Source: Sinotaia quadrata
Taxonomy: Eukaryota; Mollusca; Gastropoda; Architaenioglossa; Viviparidae
Assembly (NCBI GenBank): GCA_028829895.1
Contig: CM054180.1
Coordinates: 102,810,135-102,874,134 of the forward strand
Direction: 5' to 3'
Length of the DNA: 64,000 nt
The notes under the pieces were generated by a model. The model was not told the origin of the DNA. It saw nothing but the letters and a program-made list of their open reading frames with translations, and searched no databases. This document shows, in pieces, positions 1 through 12,639 of the stretch (its first letter is position 1; every line of letters begins with the position of its first letter). The position numbers were made by a program, and so were the translations under genes.

Positions 1-105
1 TGCCCGCATATCTGCCAAGTGAGAGAGACGAGTGGTGTCTGCTGGAGAACTATTAATAACATAAATTAAGATTCTCATCACTGGTAATTAGTTATGAATT
101 ACACT
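1..105 (-). repeat. R1 dispersed repeat, 5'-end fragment
   Basis: The reverse complement matches the R1 5' part (CACCACTCGTCTCTCTCAC, GGCAGATATGCGGGC), continuing off the left edge. The same segment recurs at 28930, 38160, 44140 and 59230. Confidence 0.6.
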
Positions 106-374
106 TTTGCTTTCGTAAACCAGAAGACAAAAGAACGGCAACATGACTTAAGGAAGAAAATTATTCTCTCCATGTATGCCCATCATGGACTACTTTTTAA
201 TAGACCTTTCACTGTAGAGCTGTTGAACGAAAATTTGTAAAAAGAAATTCATGTATTAAGTTTTACTACCATTGACTCTAGAACTGAAACACCACAACGT
301 CATAAACGTTATACATTTTAGTTTCCTGTTTATTTATCACTTAGAGAGAAAGTCTACAAACCAGTAATTAGCAA

Positions 375-387
375 TTATATATATATA

Positions 388-449
<62 letters not shown>
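375..449. repeat. TA/GT microsatellite
   Basis: A short TA run is followed by about 29 GT units, just downstream of the gene A exon 8 donor. Confidence 0.95.
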
Positions 450-450
<1 letters not shown>

Positions 451-570
451 TATTTTAGTTTATGTGTCGAAGATAACATGATTATGATTTTTAAAGTTTG
501 CTTAAAGGCGTGGTTGCACGAGTTATGTAAATCCGTGATAAGAAAACCACAGATACGTTATTCTATTTAC

Positions 571-980
571 GTTTCGAGAGGAATCTGTTTCCTGTCTTGT
601 CTCCGGAATTACAGGCGTGATATTTGAACAGCAGCGTGCTCTCAATCATCATGACAACGGAGAGTGTCTGCAGTTTGCAGTACAGTTCTCTGTTCGGCGG
701 CCCCTCGCTGTACGTGCTTGTCATCATGGCAATGAGGCTGTTCAGCATGATGATGGAGGTCAACAAAATAAAAATTATAAACAGGGTCACGGACAGCCAG
801 GGATACGGCGCCCTGGTTAGGATGTCCAGATCAGACGCTCCAATCATCATCTGGAACATAGTTAAAGCCGCTATGCCCGGATTTTGGAACTCGGCAGGTG
901 GCCCGCCAGGTGTTGGTAGAAACATGAGGTACATGACGAATGAAAATGTCACATATTCCAAGAGTATTATCACTAGAAAT
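571..980 (-). CDS. Gene A coding exon 8: S5, pore loop, S6
   Basis: A 410-nt exon coding S5 (FLVIILLEYVTFSFVMYL), a PTPGGPP turret, the pore helix and filter TMFQMMIGASDLDIL, and S6 ending MLNSLIAMM. The donor is GTAAAT at 570. Reading through it meets an in-frame stop at once. It exits in phase 1, as gene B exon 9 does. Confidence 0.93.
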
Positions 981-3468
981 CTGATCACAAAATACGACAA
1001 CATTTAGAGATATAACAACAATATAATTTCAAGCTTTATTTACAATCGGTGCATGTAAACAGTATACGATAATTATTTTATTACGTAATTCATGGATAAG
1101 ATAATAAATAATAAAAGTCTGAAGTACAATAGACCTTTTAAGAATGGAATGAAGATGAATTCTACTGACAGTTTTAAGAATTGAGTGAACACTACTGACA
1201 GTTTTAAGAATTGAGTGAACACGAACTGACAGTTTTACCTGAATCCATCTGCAAGAAACGCGTGTCTCAGCATGGTAGTGAAAAAGCTGAAAGTCCTGAA
1301 AGGTCGCAGAAAAAATGGCAAGAACCAGCCCCCGACCAAAAGTGAAATCATCAAAAAATAGCTGTTGTCGGGAATTGTTATCCAGTACCTGTTTGTTTAA
1401 TTTTATGTTAGATAAACTATTGCAAAGTTATATAATTAGAATGATTTACAATGCAATAAATAAATATTTTATATTTAAATAAAATAAAAATTAATGAGCA
1501 TATTTAAAACGTAAGCACTTTCAGAATGGCACAGTGGCGACGATATAGCAGTATATTATTTGTAAAACTTTATTAAGTTTATGAGTTTAGAATATCGTAT
1601 TAACAAAATTTAAATAGCAAACAATTACTTTTTAATTTTACAATAATTGAATTTTAAAAGCGCATTGAAGATTGATGAAAGAATAAGACCTATAAAAGTG
1701 TGATCTGCAATCAGTTTCTAATAGAGAAAAAAATAAACGTGTGCATTAATTGGGAAATAGTTTACAAAGAAATAATAATCTTCCTTCTCAATCAATGATC
1801 CTTTTCTTGCTCTTTCTCTCTTCCCTCTCTGCTTCTATCCAGCTATAATCCATTTAAATATATCAATCAGTCTGTCCATACACACATATATACGGATAAT
1901 ATAAGTTTATGAGAAGTGAGGTAGAGAAAGATTTCTGTAATATGCTACAATAGCTACATGATGAGTGAAGCAGAAAATATGTGTCTATGCGTTTAAATCA
2001 TGGCTACATGGAGAGAGTTGGAAAGTTGAAATATGCATGGAGATGTGGATTATCCCAGTACAGGTTTAGGATAGAGATCAGCTTCACAAACCCACACCCA
2101 CACACATACATACACATATGTGCGTGAGTATGTGTTGTGTGTGATAATTATAATTAGACACAAACACAAGGACGCACGCAAGCAAACACGGACCTACCAG
2201 ATCGAGTCTGTCATCAGAGTGAGAGAGAATATCATCAAGAGCAGACGATAGGCGCCATTATGATGAACTGTTGACAAGCACAGCGGATGGCGGTGAATCA
2301 GACGAACCAACTCCAGACAAAGCAATATGGATCCAATCATAAACAGCACAATGCTTAATGCGAGTACAGTTACATCAGAGGCCGGCATTTGTTGCTGAGT
2401 GTTTCTAATAAGATTGGCTTTGAATACCATCTGGGAAATGACGAGACCTATGATTAAAAGATGAAAAAAGAACCAGCCAACGAACCATTTTCTGTACGTC
2501 CTCCATTTTGTGTCAATTATGTCGTCAAACAAAGGCATGTCAATAAGCTGAAGTGCATCCTCTGTTTTCTTTGTCTCACAAGCGATCTCAATGACAGATG
2601 GTGAGCGCAGAGCTGTCTTGCAAACTAATATTCTTTTCGACTTGTAAGTTAATTGTGGTGCAGACTGTGGGCGTTGACATTTTCCTGTTACAGTTTCCTC
2701 TGTTGTTTTCGTCTGTTCACTTAATTGTGGTACAGACTGTGGGCGTTCAAGTTTTCTTGATAAAGGAAAAGTGGATGTTTCCTTTGCTCTTTTCGTCTTT
2801 TGAGTTAATTGTGGCGCAGACTGGGGGCATTGTCGCTTTCTTGATACAGGAAAAGATGTTTCATCTGCTCCGTTCGTCTTGTAAGTTAATTGTGGGGCTG
2901 ATTGTGGGCGTGTACAATTTGCTGATGAGGAATTATAAGTGCGTTTCCTTTCCTGTGGATCGCGATTAGTTCTACAAGTCATCCAGGTACTGTTTGGGAA
3001 TCGAAACGAATCCAGAGCCACACTGTCAATTTCACTAATGTCATATCTCACATACTCCAAGAGGTTTTCAGTTTTATACTTCACATAGACATCCTTGAGC
3101 TCCAGAACCCACCTATAGATCTCATGTTGTCTTAACAACGCAGCCAGTTGAAGAACTGTTAGACCGTCACTGTCTTGTGTATGCCATACGTTCTTGAGCT
3201 CCTGCGTGTGATAATGACGTCACTATTTTAATGTCGAGAATGAAAATGAAAACGGGAATAAAGAAGTAGGATTAAGTCTCCGATATAGCTTGGACTAAAA
3301 AAAATGTTAATTATATTATGGTAATCATGGCTATAGATTCTCTTATGTCAGACTAAACAATCACACATGACCTGATTTCTTTTTGTGGTGGAACGCTGCT
3401 ACTAGTTATGATTATTATATTCTAATTAATAATTCATAACTAAATACAAGTGAATGGAATCTTAATTC

Positions 3469-3516
<48 letters not shown>

Positions 3517-5101
3517 TAATACGACACTCAACTTGTCTCCCACTTGGCAGATGACATGGCGCTGCAGAAACTCTAACCCGTAATCACATCATTTAGATAG
3601 ATTTCTACTGACAATTTCATTCCTAGTTGGAACATTTTACTGAAGGAGTAATTAGATCCGTCTTTAAGTTATTTTAACGAGCCCCCATCCACTCACTATT
3701 ACTTCAGACATATAATTTAGATAATATGCGTTAAAAGGATAAATAAGAAACAACAATAAATTTATTCAATTAACAATCAAATCATACAAACGAATACAGT
3801 TGAAAAAGAATACAGACTCTTATACCTCTACTGAGGATAAATGTTCAGGTATGGTCCACCAGGTATGAGTGTCTATCCTAGCAATGATATAGTCAAGTGA
3901 GTAATCAATAATCAAATCGTGAGTCTATTTCTTTTTTTCTTTTTATCACAGAAATCAGAGCGGGGGTGAAAGAAGCAATAGTTAATTCATGACCTACATA
4001 TGAAAGCTGTCACCAGCGGGATTTTCGCAACAATGTCACAAGCTCACTTTGCCTGATGTGCTCCTATAAGCATGCTACCTGAACTCTTCCAATAATTCTT
4101 TGTGAAATCTCTCCAGACCAAAGATGGACCTAACGTCTTCCCTATGGTTCTGGAATGGGGATAACCGATTTCCAGCAACCCTATTGCCAGCAAATGTAAC
4201 ACATAATGTCGGACACATGTAAAAGTACCAACGTACTCAAGAAGAGTGCAGCAGTTCTCTACAGTCTGAAGTGGATAACATAAAAAATGGCACGCTCGTC
4301 TCTGTAAAAGTCAAATCAAGGGAGAGCAGTAAGATTCGGGTCTAAAGTGTTCTGCATTCCCATATCTCTCAGTAAGCATTGTCAAACTTACATTCCTATA
4401 ATAAAATTCGTTAGCTGGAGTGAGCATAAAATATAATCAAATTCAGGAAGAACATTTCCACTAGGGATAATGACATATGTTCAGCAATTCAATATTCAAA
4501 ATCTACTTACAAGTCATAGAATATCAGTTCAAGTACATGAAAACGTTTCTATATCTAATTGCAAACTCATAAACGTCAACATTCTAAATGAATGAAATCA
4601 TCTCTAAGTCAAATGACAAACCATAAATCAATTGTTCAAAATGCAAGAAATTATTTCTAAGTCCACTTTTCTTTATCAGTCAAATAATTCACTGGCTCAA
4701 GATCGGCCTTTAAGACCAGACTTGATCATAGATAAAATCTAAGTGATAAGAACAAGGGATTTTTTTTTCTAAAAGGTCACTTTCTGACTGACTCTTATTG
4801 GTTGGATTTGTTATTGACAAGTATCAGATCGTTCAGTAGTACATTATATCTGCGATATCAGAACATTCAATGGGAAAGCTTTCACTTTTTATAGCCATGA
4901 ATATGTGCAGATTTATGAGTATTCTACTATTTTCTATAATAAGTAACAAAAATCTCTACATATTAATTTGTATGGAGTACTATATTCCTGCATAACGCAA
5001 ATAAAGAGAAGTGACTCTTATAACGCCAGAGTGCTCACCTTGCCAGTTTCTTAATAACGTAAATTATGGATCCCTTTCCTGGAATTCTTACATATAGCGA
5101 A

Positions 5102-5144
<43 letters not shown>

Positions 5145-5146
5145 TG

Positions 5147-5178
<32 letters not shown>

Positions 5179-8100
5179 TGCGTGCATGTGTGTGTGTGTG
5201 TAAAGAATAAAATGAAAACGGCATTAAATGAAAATGTTTTTACTCGTTGGCAAGGGAGATGAAAAGGGAAGTTATGCACAGAAAGTAACGTAGCAAAATG
5301 ATGGGTAGTTTTTTTAAGTCATCGCATGCTCTCAGAGACTACTCTAGCATGCATATTTCCGTTATTAACGTGGAAACTAAGCAATCGAGACAAATTCGTA
5401 AATTGTCTCTTAAGTGTAATTTAGCAGCCCATTATAGATCACTTGGTGTCTAAAATGCAGTTTCTTACTTCATAAACAAACACAAAAAAATTACCTTTAT
5501 CGCCACATTTTTGGTCAGCTTTTCATCATTTTGTAAAATGTTGTTCAACTTTTCCATCATATCTTTCGCATCTTGCTGCTTTTCTGGATACCAAGCTGCG
5601 TAGCGAACAAGCAGGTGAAAGACGGTGTCACCTTGAGAAGTGGTTTCCCTTAACATCCCGACCCCTCCTTTATCAATTAGACAATCAACCATGTGCTTGT
5701 CAAAGCTCAAGGCTGCGATGAAGAGTGGTGTTTCTCCCATCATGCAAGTTTTCGGATGCCTACATATGGCCTGGTAAAGAGGAATGTCGACCATTTATTG
5801 ATATTGCTTTTATAAATATATCACTGTGAGCACGTGGGTTCCTAAAACCCAGATATCCTATCTTTGTAGCATGCACAATTCATTATTTGTTCTCTCTGAC
5901 GCTTTGTTCGAGCATAGTTTGTGATTGTGAGACAAGAGAAATATTGTTTTTGGACTCTCGTCAAGAAGTGTACGGGTTCTAATTTTGCCAAATGTACGTC
6001 TCTCTCTGAAGATTACAGTTCTAATGCGATCTTTATTTGCCTAGACTATTTTAGATAATAAAGTATTGCTTTAATCAGCTTCTCTACAAATAAATGGGGT
6101 AGAGTTTACGTTAGAAGATAGCGTGTTAACCATTGCTCGCTTTTTTCCCCCCTGCATTATCCTTCTTCCATTCAATAACTGTTCTACTAATTTATGCATG
6201 ACGTACTGTACCTTTCACGAACAAAATGCCGTTATATTTTTTCTTCTTTTACTATTCTATAATGTATGTAGACGAATGGCTTAAAAACGTTCCTTCAGTT
6301 AAAAATGCGTGTTTAACTCAGTAGAACAGATGTGTAAATCTGTTTAATGATCTACTTTATTTTGTTAAGTTAGTCTAGACTGCTATACTGAACAGATTTA
6401 AGAATTATTAATTTTGATTATAAACTGCTTGGAAATATGTCAAAGAAGCTTTAGATTTAAATCACAATGGTTTTTTTTTGTGGAAGTTAATTAAACTTAG
6501 AGGAATCACTAGACGTATACTAAATACTCCTATTTTATGCCCAATAATGTAATAAATTATTGTACATTATTTGTGAGGTTTGAAGTTTTTATAACTGTCA
6601 CGTGAATGGAGAAAATTTCTAATTCGTCTAAAGTATTCTTTAAAAAAAAATTATTATATAGGTCACAGAGCGCAATAAATATTTATGTTATGTTATGAAA
6701 GGACTGTCTACCCCAAGTAGCATGTATGTACGATTGTGTATGTGTATGTGTGTGTGTAGAACATTGAAGTAAAATCGTAGAACATTTTTTATAAACTATG
6801 CATAGGGTAGTGTTAGTAATACGCCCAACCAAATTGTGTACTGCCCGAACTAAACAATAGAAATGTTTGTGTTGGTGAACTTTATTTTTCTCAGCATGCT
6901 TTAATCGTACTCCTAGTGTTGACAGTTTAGAAGCTTCTCCAGGCTTCTAGTAGCTTCATATATAAGCAGAGAAACACGAAATTGCGACAGAGCCCATGAC
7001 AACTAAAGTTGAACCCGGATTATTTTCTTCTGTATGGACTCCCTGAGTGCCAGTTTGGAATTTTTTCTAAAAATTCTAAACTCAAGTGAAAGTTCGCAGA
7101 TTAGGATATTCCATATTTTTCGGCATCTGTTTATTGCCATTTAACTGTCAACATGACATTTGTCTGGAGTATGTCTGGCCTATACCACAAGTATATGGTC
7201 ACCACAGCAGAGACAAGTGCATTGTGGGTGACATCGTGTCATGAAGACACATCACTGGAAAGGCACATTATAACAGCATCTGTCAGGAGGTGACTGTGTC
7301 TGATGGAACACGAAACTTTCTTCTTCTTTCGACCAAGCTTCAGCAACCAGCCAAATCCAGATGACATTTCTCATCCTTAATATACAGCAAGGATAGCTGG
7401 GGTTTTTCTTATTCATCAATTTTCGTCCCCCCTCCCTGAGGTTAGGGTGGGCTATTCCAACACATCAGTGGCAGGTGTTCTTGTCTCGCTTCACATCAGT
7501 GACAGTTTTTACTTTCTTTGCCTAACACCAGTGATAACTTGTGAGTAAAACTCTTAGGTTCAGGTGTATTCAGAACTAGCCATAATTATTTATTGAACTT
7601 TAACATGTTCGTACTTAAAAGGAACTCTCAAGATATTTATTATTGAACATTAACATTTTTCTATTTAAAACAAGCCTTTATGATATTTATTGAACATTTC
7701 TTATCACATGGGGTAGAAAAACCAATGACTTTGAACATTTATTGTTATTTGTATGCTTGGTACATTGTATGGCAGGATAGTGAGATCATTTTTAATTTTA
7801 TTATTTGTTTTCTTTTCTTTTCCTTTTTCATCAGTCATTGCTCTTGTTCACATGAATGTGAGTGTGAATGGTCTGGAGTGACTGAATTAACGACTGTGTG
7901 AAAGGACACCCCATTATGCAATAAATGCATAGTTAGAAATTTTAAAAATGAAGCTATTGGGTTTTGAAAGTGAGTTGAGTGTGGTCGTTCTGTCCATTTT
8001 CACTTTACCTGTCAATGTACACTCTCACATATACATACATGCCAGCCTACTCATAACCCTGCATAGAGAATAAAATCTTCATCCAAACAAACACCTTAGT

Positions 8101-11100
8101 TCGTTTTGTATGTGGGTACTTATAAACAACAACTACGCAAGACCCGATAATTTCCTGGATAGCCATTATCTCCCCTTTTGACTAGAGTGTGGCGTGAGCT
8201 ATTTGACATTTAGTGGAAAGCGGCAGTTGGTGGTGATAACTCTGTCTTGATTGGTTGTATTCAAAATTTTGTTGGGCATAGTACTATTGTTACAAACTGA
8301 TTTATTGATCAAATTACTATAGAGGTGCAAGGACATCAACACTAAACAATTAAATTATTCTGTATATTACTGCACAATTAATATACGCTTAATCACATAG
8401 TAACTGAATATTAAATATCAGCTTAAGTGAGGACTTGATTCAAGACATTTCAAGTGGTGTAAAAGTAAAACTAAGATGACATAAAGTTATATATATGCCA
8501 TATGTATTTAACTATTACAACTGTAAAATAAATAAAAGTTGAAATTTTCTGAAAGCCGGTAAAAGTAGAATCATGTGAGCGGTACCTGATATTGGCATAC
8601 CTGTGAAGACATAATTTTGGAACTGTCTGGACACGATTCCAAGATTTCCTTTGCTCCTGCTGAGTTTTTATTAAAAGCCAGGATGTGCAGAACGTTCTGG
8701 CCTTCATTGATACCTGTACGTTTCTCAGTTACCTGCCCTGGACACAGCTTTAGTAATGACTTTATCAGTTGTTGATCTCCAGTTGGATTTTCATGAATGG
8801 CGGCCTCGTGTAAAAGTTTCGTGTTATCCGCTATGTCAACATTGTAATCATTTATGTATTCCCGAATATTTTTCTTGACATTTTCATCTATAGTCTCATC
8901 ATCCAATTTATCTGCCACTAACTTAAGTTGGTACCCGGCGTGTTTGTGTAGACTAGTGTTCTGAATATTCTCCTTAAGTTTATGCAAAAATGTCATGTCT
9001 TTATCTTTAATAAGTTTCTCGAACGTAGTTTTGTATTTAGTCATTTCACTCACTGAAGGATCCTGGATTTTTTAAAAGCAGAAAAAATAAAACAATAAAA
9101 TGAAATAGTGTCCTGTCCATATTGTTATAGAACATTTTGACGTGCATGTTTTATGTAACCAAGACTGTAACCCCATGTAATGTTATGCTTATGAGATGAT
9201 TTAATATTATTTCCATTGTAATGTAATTGAAAATTAACGTTATGGAAAAAGAAATATAAAGAAAAAATTCAACAAGTACGGACTTCCTCAATAAGACAAT
9301 TTTTTTTAAAGAGTATTTCTGCGCTACTGTCAGTACTTTCACTAGGATTCTTAAGTTTTCAAATTAACATATATGTAATAAATAAAAGTAATTAACATAA
9401 CATCTGTAATAAATGAAAGTAATTAACATAACATATGTAATAAATGAAAGTAATTAACATAACATCTGTAATAAATGAAAGTAATTAGCATAACATATGT
9501 AATAAATAAAAGTAATTAACATAATATTTGTAATAAATGAAAGTAACATCTATATACGTTTCAAAACTACATTTAGTTTTTGTTTCTACAAACGTACATA
9601 GATGCAAACGCATGTATAGACGATATTTCCTTAAAAGGCAATTGGACAAAACATACACATATCTAAAACAAAAGAAATGGAATGATATAATGTGTTGAGT
9701 GTAAACGTAGAAAAAAAATGAAGGTAATTAGTAAAATAAAATATATGGATTTTTAAAAGCATAAAACAATTTTTAAAAATACAATGAAATATTATCCTGT
9801 CCGTATTGTTAGAAAAAAAAATTGACGTGCATGTTTTATATAATCACGACTGTAACCCCATGTAATTTTATGGATATGAGATGATATAATATTAAACTTT
9901 ACCACTTGAACAATACAAATGCAAAATTTACAGTAATGATTTATGTTTATGCTGCTTCACTTTAGACGGTAGATTCATTTTACACAAGAAACATATATTT
10001 GTTACTAATTAATGGTTTATACTAATTTGTTTATATAATTTAATTTAATTTGTAAATCTTGCAATCTATAAACATTATAAGTTTTGCGTCATTGACGGAA
10101 GTAGAGAAAGTAGATTGAGTGAATTATCCTTTTTATGTGATAAGCGACAGTTATCTTTCTGAAGGGTGTAGATTTTAAAGATTGGCAGGACATCATCTTG
10201 CTTCCTGACCCGCCATTTCCTGACAACTTTTTTTCTGGCTCCACCCCTAAATACTTTATCTGATCTCACACATATAAACACTCCCCTAAGATATTTAAGG
10301 TTGTTATCAACCAGAAGCATTTTTCACATGCCGATAAAACGGTTTTCATTTTTATTTTCGGAGATTTCTTGAGCTGATAACTCGTCTGGGTGATAAATAA
10401 AGAATGGAAAAATTGATACATAAAGAACCAAAGAATTATCTCTTAAAGCATCAATAAAGTTTTCTCGATTTTAAAGTCGATATCCTGTGAATTCTTCCTG
10501 CTACTATGTACATGTTGACGCTGACGTGTAACAAGATTTATACGTATTATGCTTTCTTGATTAATTAATTAAATTATTATATACACTTTCCCCAAGAGTC
10601 TGGTTGTGAAGATATTTAGTTAATACACAGCTTCAGGCGTTGGATTAGGACAATAATGTGTAGTGGATAGAAAACGTTAGCAATTGGGTCATAATAATGT
10701 GCAGTAGATAGAAAGTGTTAACAATTGGGTCATAATAATGTGTAGTAGTTAGAAAACGTTAACAATTGGGTCATACTAATGTGCAGTAGATAATTGGGTC
10801 ATAACAATGTGCAGTAGATAGAAAGTGTTAACAACTGGGTCATACTAATGTGTAGTAGATAATTGGGTCATAATAATGTATAGTAGTTTGAAAACGTTAA
10901 CAATTGGATGATAATAATGTGTGGTAGATAGAAAGTGTTAACAATTGGGTCATAATAATGTGTATTAGATACAGAACTTCGGCAGGTGGATTAAGACGAT
11001 AATATTATGCGGATACTTAAAATCCAGCAAATAGATTAGGATAATAACGAGTGACGAATCTCAAACTCTAGCAATTGGATAAAGTCAATAATGTGTTAAA

Positions 11101-12639
11101 ATTAGAAAATATCGAATTTGGCCACATGTCACATTTATATTGAAAACAGATGACGTTTCTAAAAAAATATTTTTTGGAATCTAACATATACCTTTTTCAC
11201 CACAACCTACGTTAAGACTTTATTGAACGATGTGTACTTGCACTACATCAGACATTTCGTGCAAGCATCCTACAAAACTAAAATGAACTATAATAAAGCA
11301 TCCTACAAAACTAAAATGAACTATAATAAAGCATCATACAAAACTAAAATGAACTATAATAAAGCATCATACAAAACTAAAATGAACTATAATAAAGCAT
11401 CATACAAAACTAAAATTAACTATAACAAAGCATCCTATAAAACTAAAATGAACTGTAATAAAACAAAAAATATTTAGATATCGTGAAGCAAAATTTATAC
11501 GAAATTATTTTAGAAATACAATATATTCGAGCACAGGAGAATTTATGAATAAATGAAGTACTTTGGCTTAAAACATACATCGTTCTCAAACGTCTAAATT
11601 GTTAATCTTTTGTACCTTGGTACTCTGAGTACTAATCCCGACAACACTGTTTTCAGAGTGGCTAACAATGTGTACCTTCTGAATCCTGCCAGAATTGTTT
11701 TGAGTGACGTCTTTGACTGCATTTGCTATAAGAAAAGTAAAGAAGAAAAATAATAGAACATGCTGATACTATTACAAGAAATGCTCAAATATTTCATTCC
11801 AAGTGCATCAGTATTGATGTATATGCCTATTACAAATTCTACATAATTATTAATATTGCACCTCTGTTTCTCAACAACTGCTTATTCTATTGATTTCTTT
11901 ATTTTTTATTTTATTTTAGGCCTCACTCTGACTATCATTCATCCATCATCCACCTATCAATTTAAATAGATTCTTCATTTATCGAATATTTATATATTTA
12001 TTCTATCATCATGTATTCAAATACCCATGCATGTGTATGTATGCAAACTTGTCGGTAATTATGCGTATATACATGTGTGTTTGTGTGTGTGTGTGTGTGT
12101 GTTTTATTAAAACAATTACCTTTGAATTCGAGTTAAGCTTTTAAAGTTTGGTATCAAATTCTGTAAGGTCCTTTAAATTGTGTACGTTTTTTCCTGCATC
12201 AATCTTAATTTCCCCTAAAATGTATTTAGGGCATCTAAAAATAATACGTATTTTAACACACGTACCTTGCATGCGTATGATAATGCGTGTGGTCTTCTTA
12301 GCATCAATATCAATTTTAACTTCCGGTGGACACCCTACGATAAAGCACACAAGCATGATCCGATACAAAATCAAGCGTAATTAACTATAGCATTAATGTG
12401 TTCGATATCTCTCCAAATCCAAGCACAAAACATAAAATAGTGATACAATTCTGGACTTCAATAGCTAATTTGTACTTGAAGTTACATTTGTTTTGTCTTT
12501 AATGTAAATATAAACTTACTGATACAAATATTCTCAAATTAAAAGAAAAGGTTTAGTATTTTTCTAATTGTATGTACGTACCTTCAGCGTTCACCACCAA
12601 CGGATCGTCCAAATTAGACATGACTTCACTTGGTGTCAT
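571..12639 (-). CDS. TRPV-like cation channel gene A, partial (C-terminal exons outside window)
   Basis: Eight coding exons on the minus strand, in transcript order: 12639-12582, 12334-12266, 11725-11676, 9062-8601, 5770-5495, 3201-2198, 1388-1239 and 980-571. All have GT-AG borders. They join to 2479 nt, 826 codons plus one base, with no stop or frameshift. Residues 60-305 carry ankyrin-type repeats (LLHEAA, GQNVLHIL, GETPLFIAA, GDTVFHLL), continued by GLTVLQLAA at the start of the next exon. A linker near 403-490 has four PQSAPQLT-type repeats. S1 is about 544-565, S2 584-604, S3 622-640, S4 650-667, S5 691-711 and S6 751-776, with a pore loop containing IGASDLD. YDISEIDS before the linker, and ETKK followed by a DTKW pre-S1 segment, match the layout of TRPV channels. 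The family forms tetrameric cation channels in membranes; gating stimulus and ion selectivity cannot be read here. The start is taken at MTPSEV because no acceptor in the phase used by gene B is present; a second ATG at 12621 is possible. The exons equivalent to B10 and B11 are not found left of 571, so they should lie beyond the edge. Confidence 0.87.
1161..1238. repeat. 30-bp minisatellite, about 2.6 units
   Basis: A unit with ACTGACAGTTTTAAGAATTG is repeated up to the donor of gene A exon 7. The last partial unit runs directly into the splice site. Confidence 0.8.
1239..1388 (-). CDS. Gene A coding exon 7: S4 and S4-S5 linker
   Basis: A 150-nt exon, phase 2 in and phase 2 out, the same length as gene B exon 8. 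It codes YWITIPDNSYFLMISLLVGG, then WFLPFFLRPF and a linker ending LRHAFLADGF. It has no useful ATG-led open frame of its own and was found by comparing the two paralogs. Confidence 0.9.
2198..3201 (-). CDS. Gene A coding exon 6: last ankyrin repeat, repeat-bearing linker, S1-S3
   Basis: A 1004-nt exon from a GCAG acceptor, beginning ELKNVWHTQDSDGLTVLQLA, to a GTAGGT donor. It is exactly 240 nt (80 codons) longer than gene B exon 7. The difference falls in the linker, where gene A has four PQSAPQLT-type units with spacings of 27, 28 and 24 residues and gene B has one. After the linker come SPSVIEIACETKK, the pre-S1 DDIIDTKW and hydrophobic segments S1, S2 and S3. It ends in the first two bases of a Trp codon. 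Confidence 0.93.
2648..2912 (-). repeat. Coding minisatellite in gene A linker
   Basis: Four units begin near 2910, 2829, 2745 and 2673 on the minus strand, spaced 81, 84 and 72 nt. All spacings are multiples of three, and each unit codes PQS[AV]PQL[TS]. Confidence 0.9.
3395..4460 (+). repeat. R1 dispersed repeat, diverged copy in gene A
   Basis: It starts with the AATTCATAACTAAATACAAG-type segment, interrupted by an (AAT)n tract at 3468-3516, then CACTTGGCAGATGACATGG and ACGAGCCCCCATCCACTCAC. Later parts (GTAAAAGTCAAATCAAGG) match the 44110-45560 copy. No coding capacity is seen. Confidence 0.55.
5101..5200. repeat. GTGC/GTGT microsatellite
   Basis: GTGC tetramers alternate with blocks of GT, in a gene A intron. 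Confidence 0.95.
5495..5770 (-). CDS. Gene A coding exon 5, ankyrin repeats (second part)
   Basis: A 276-nt exon, equal in length and phase (0/0) to gene B exon 6. It codes GETPLFIAALSFDKHMVDCL and RETTSQGDTVFHLLVRYAA, two ankyrin repeat units. The spacing to the preceding exon fits the TRPV ankyrin domain with no unit missing. Confidence 0.93.
8601..9062 (-). CDS. Gene A coding exon 4, ankyrin repeats (first part)
   Basis: A 462-nt exon, exactly the length of gene B exon 5 and phase 0 at both ends. It begins DPSVSEMTKYK and ends KIMSSQ. Ankyrin-type helices are seen in LLHEAAIHENPTGDQQLIKS and GQNVLHILAFNKN. The stretch from HENPTGDQQL through TEKRTGINEGQN is almost identical to gene B. Confidence 0.92.
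9362..9548. repeat. 31-bp minisatellite, about 6 units
   Basis: Units carry AATTAACATAAC and GTAATAAATGAAAGT. It lies about 300 bases upstream (in gene A sense) of the ankyrin exon. Confidence 0.9.
10655..10970. repeat. About 40-bp minisatellite with unit length variants
   Basis: Units carry AATGTGTAGTAGATAGAAA and TTAACAATTGGGTCATAAT. Some units lack the GAAAGTGTTAAC part, so short and long units alternate irregularly. Confidence 0.85.
11264..11466. repeat. 33-bp minisatellite, 6 units
   Basis: The unit contains GCATCCTACAAAACTAAAAT. It is stop-free on the plus strand (SYKTKMNYNKA repeated), which yields a spurious 84-codon frame inside a gene A intron. Confidence 0.92.
11676..11725 (-). 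CDS. Gene A coding exon 3, shorter than in gene B
   Basis: A 50-nt exon coding NAVKDVTQNNSGRIQK after a split Ala codon, phase 1 in and phase 0 out. The gene B counterpart (36821-36918) begins similarly (NAF.DNSQNNAGRNQ) but is 48 nt longer, so the paralogs differ by 16 residues just before the ankyrin domain. Confidence 0.78.
12266..12334 (-). CDS. Gene A coding exon 2
   Basis: This 69-nt exon codes CPPEVKIDIDAKKTTRIIIR and two further residues, entering and leaving in phase 1. Its counterpart at 36138-36206 has the same length, phase and nearly the same protein, which strongly supports both as real exons. The function of this N-terminal segment is unknown. Confidence 0.88.
12582..12639 (-). 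CDS. Gene A coding exon 1 (N-terminus)
   Basis: Codes MTPSEVMSNLDDPLVVNAE plus one base, ending at a GTACGT donor. The end DPLVVNAE parallels DEPLKVTAE of gene B exon 2, including the phase-1 exit. The start codon is a choice between ATGs at 12639 and 12621. An upstream exon could exist, but an acceptor in the matching phase is not visible. Confidence 0.65.

Noticed and set aside
617..1007. Plus-strand open frames over the gene A pore exon
   Set aside because: They are antisense shadows of a conserved channel exon; the minus-strand reading is supported by the paralog.
2598..2969. Plus-strand 123-codon frame with repeated LIVVQT motifs
   Set aside because: It is the complement of the PQSAPQLT coding repeat in gene A; the repeats make the shadow frame look structured.
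7680..7901. 73-codon plus-strand frame
   Set aside because: Low-complexity Phe/Ile-rich reading in a gene A intron without splice sites or homology.
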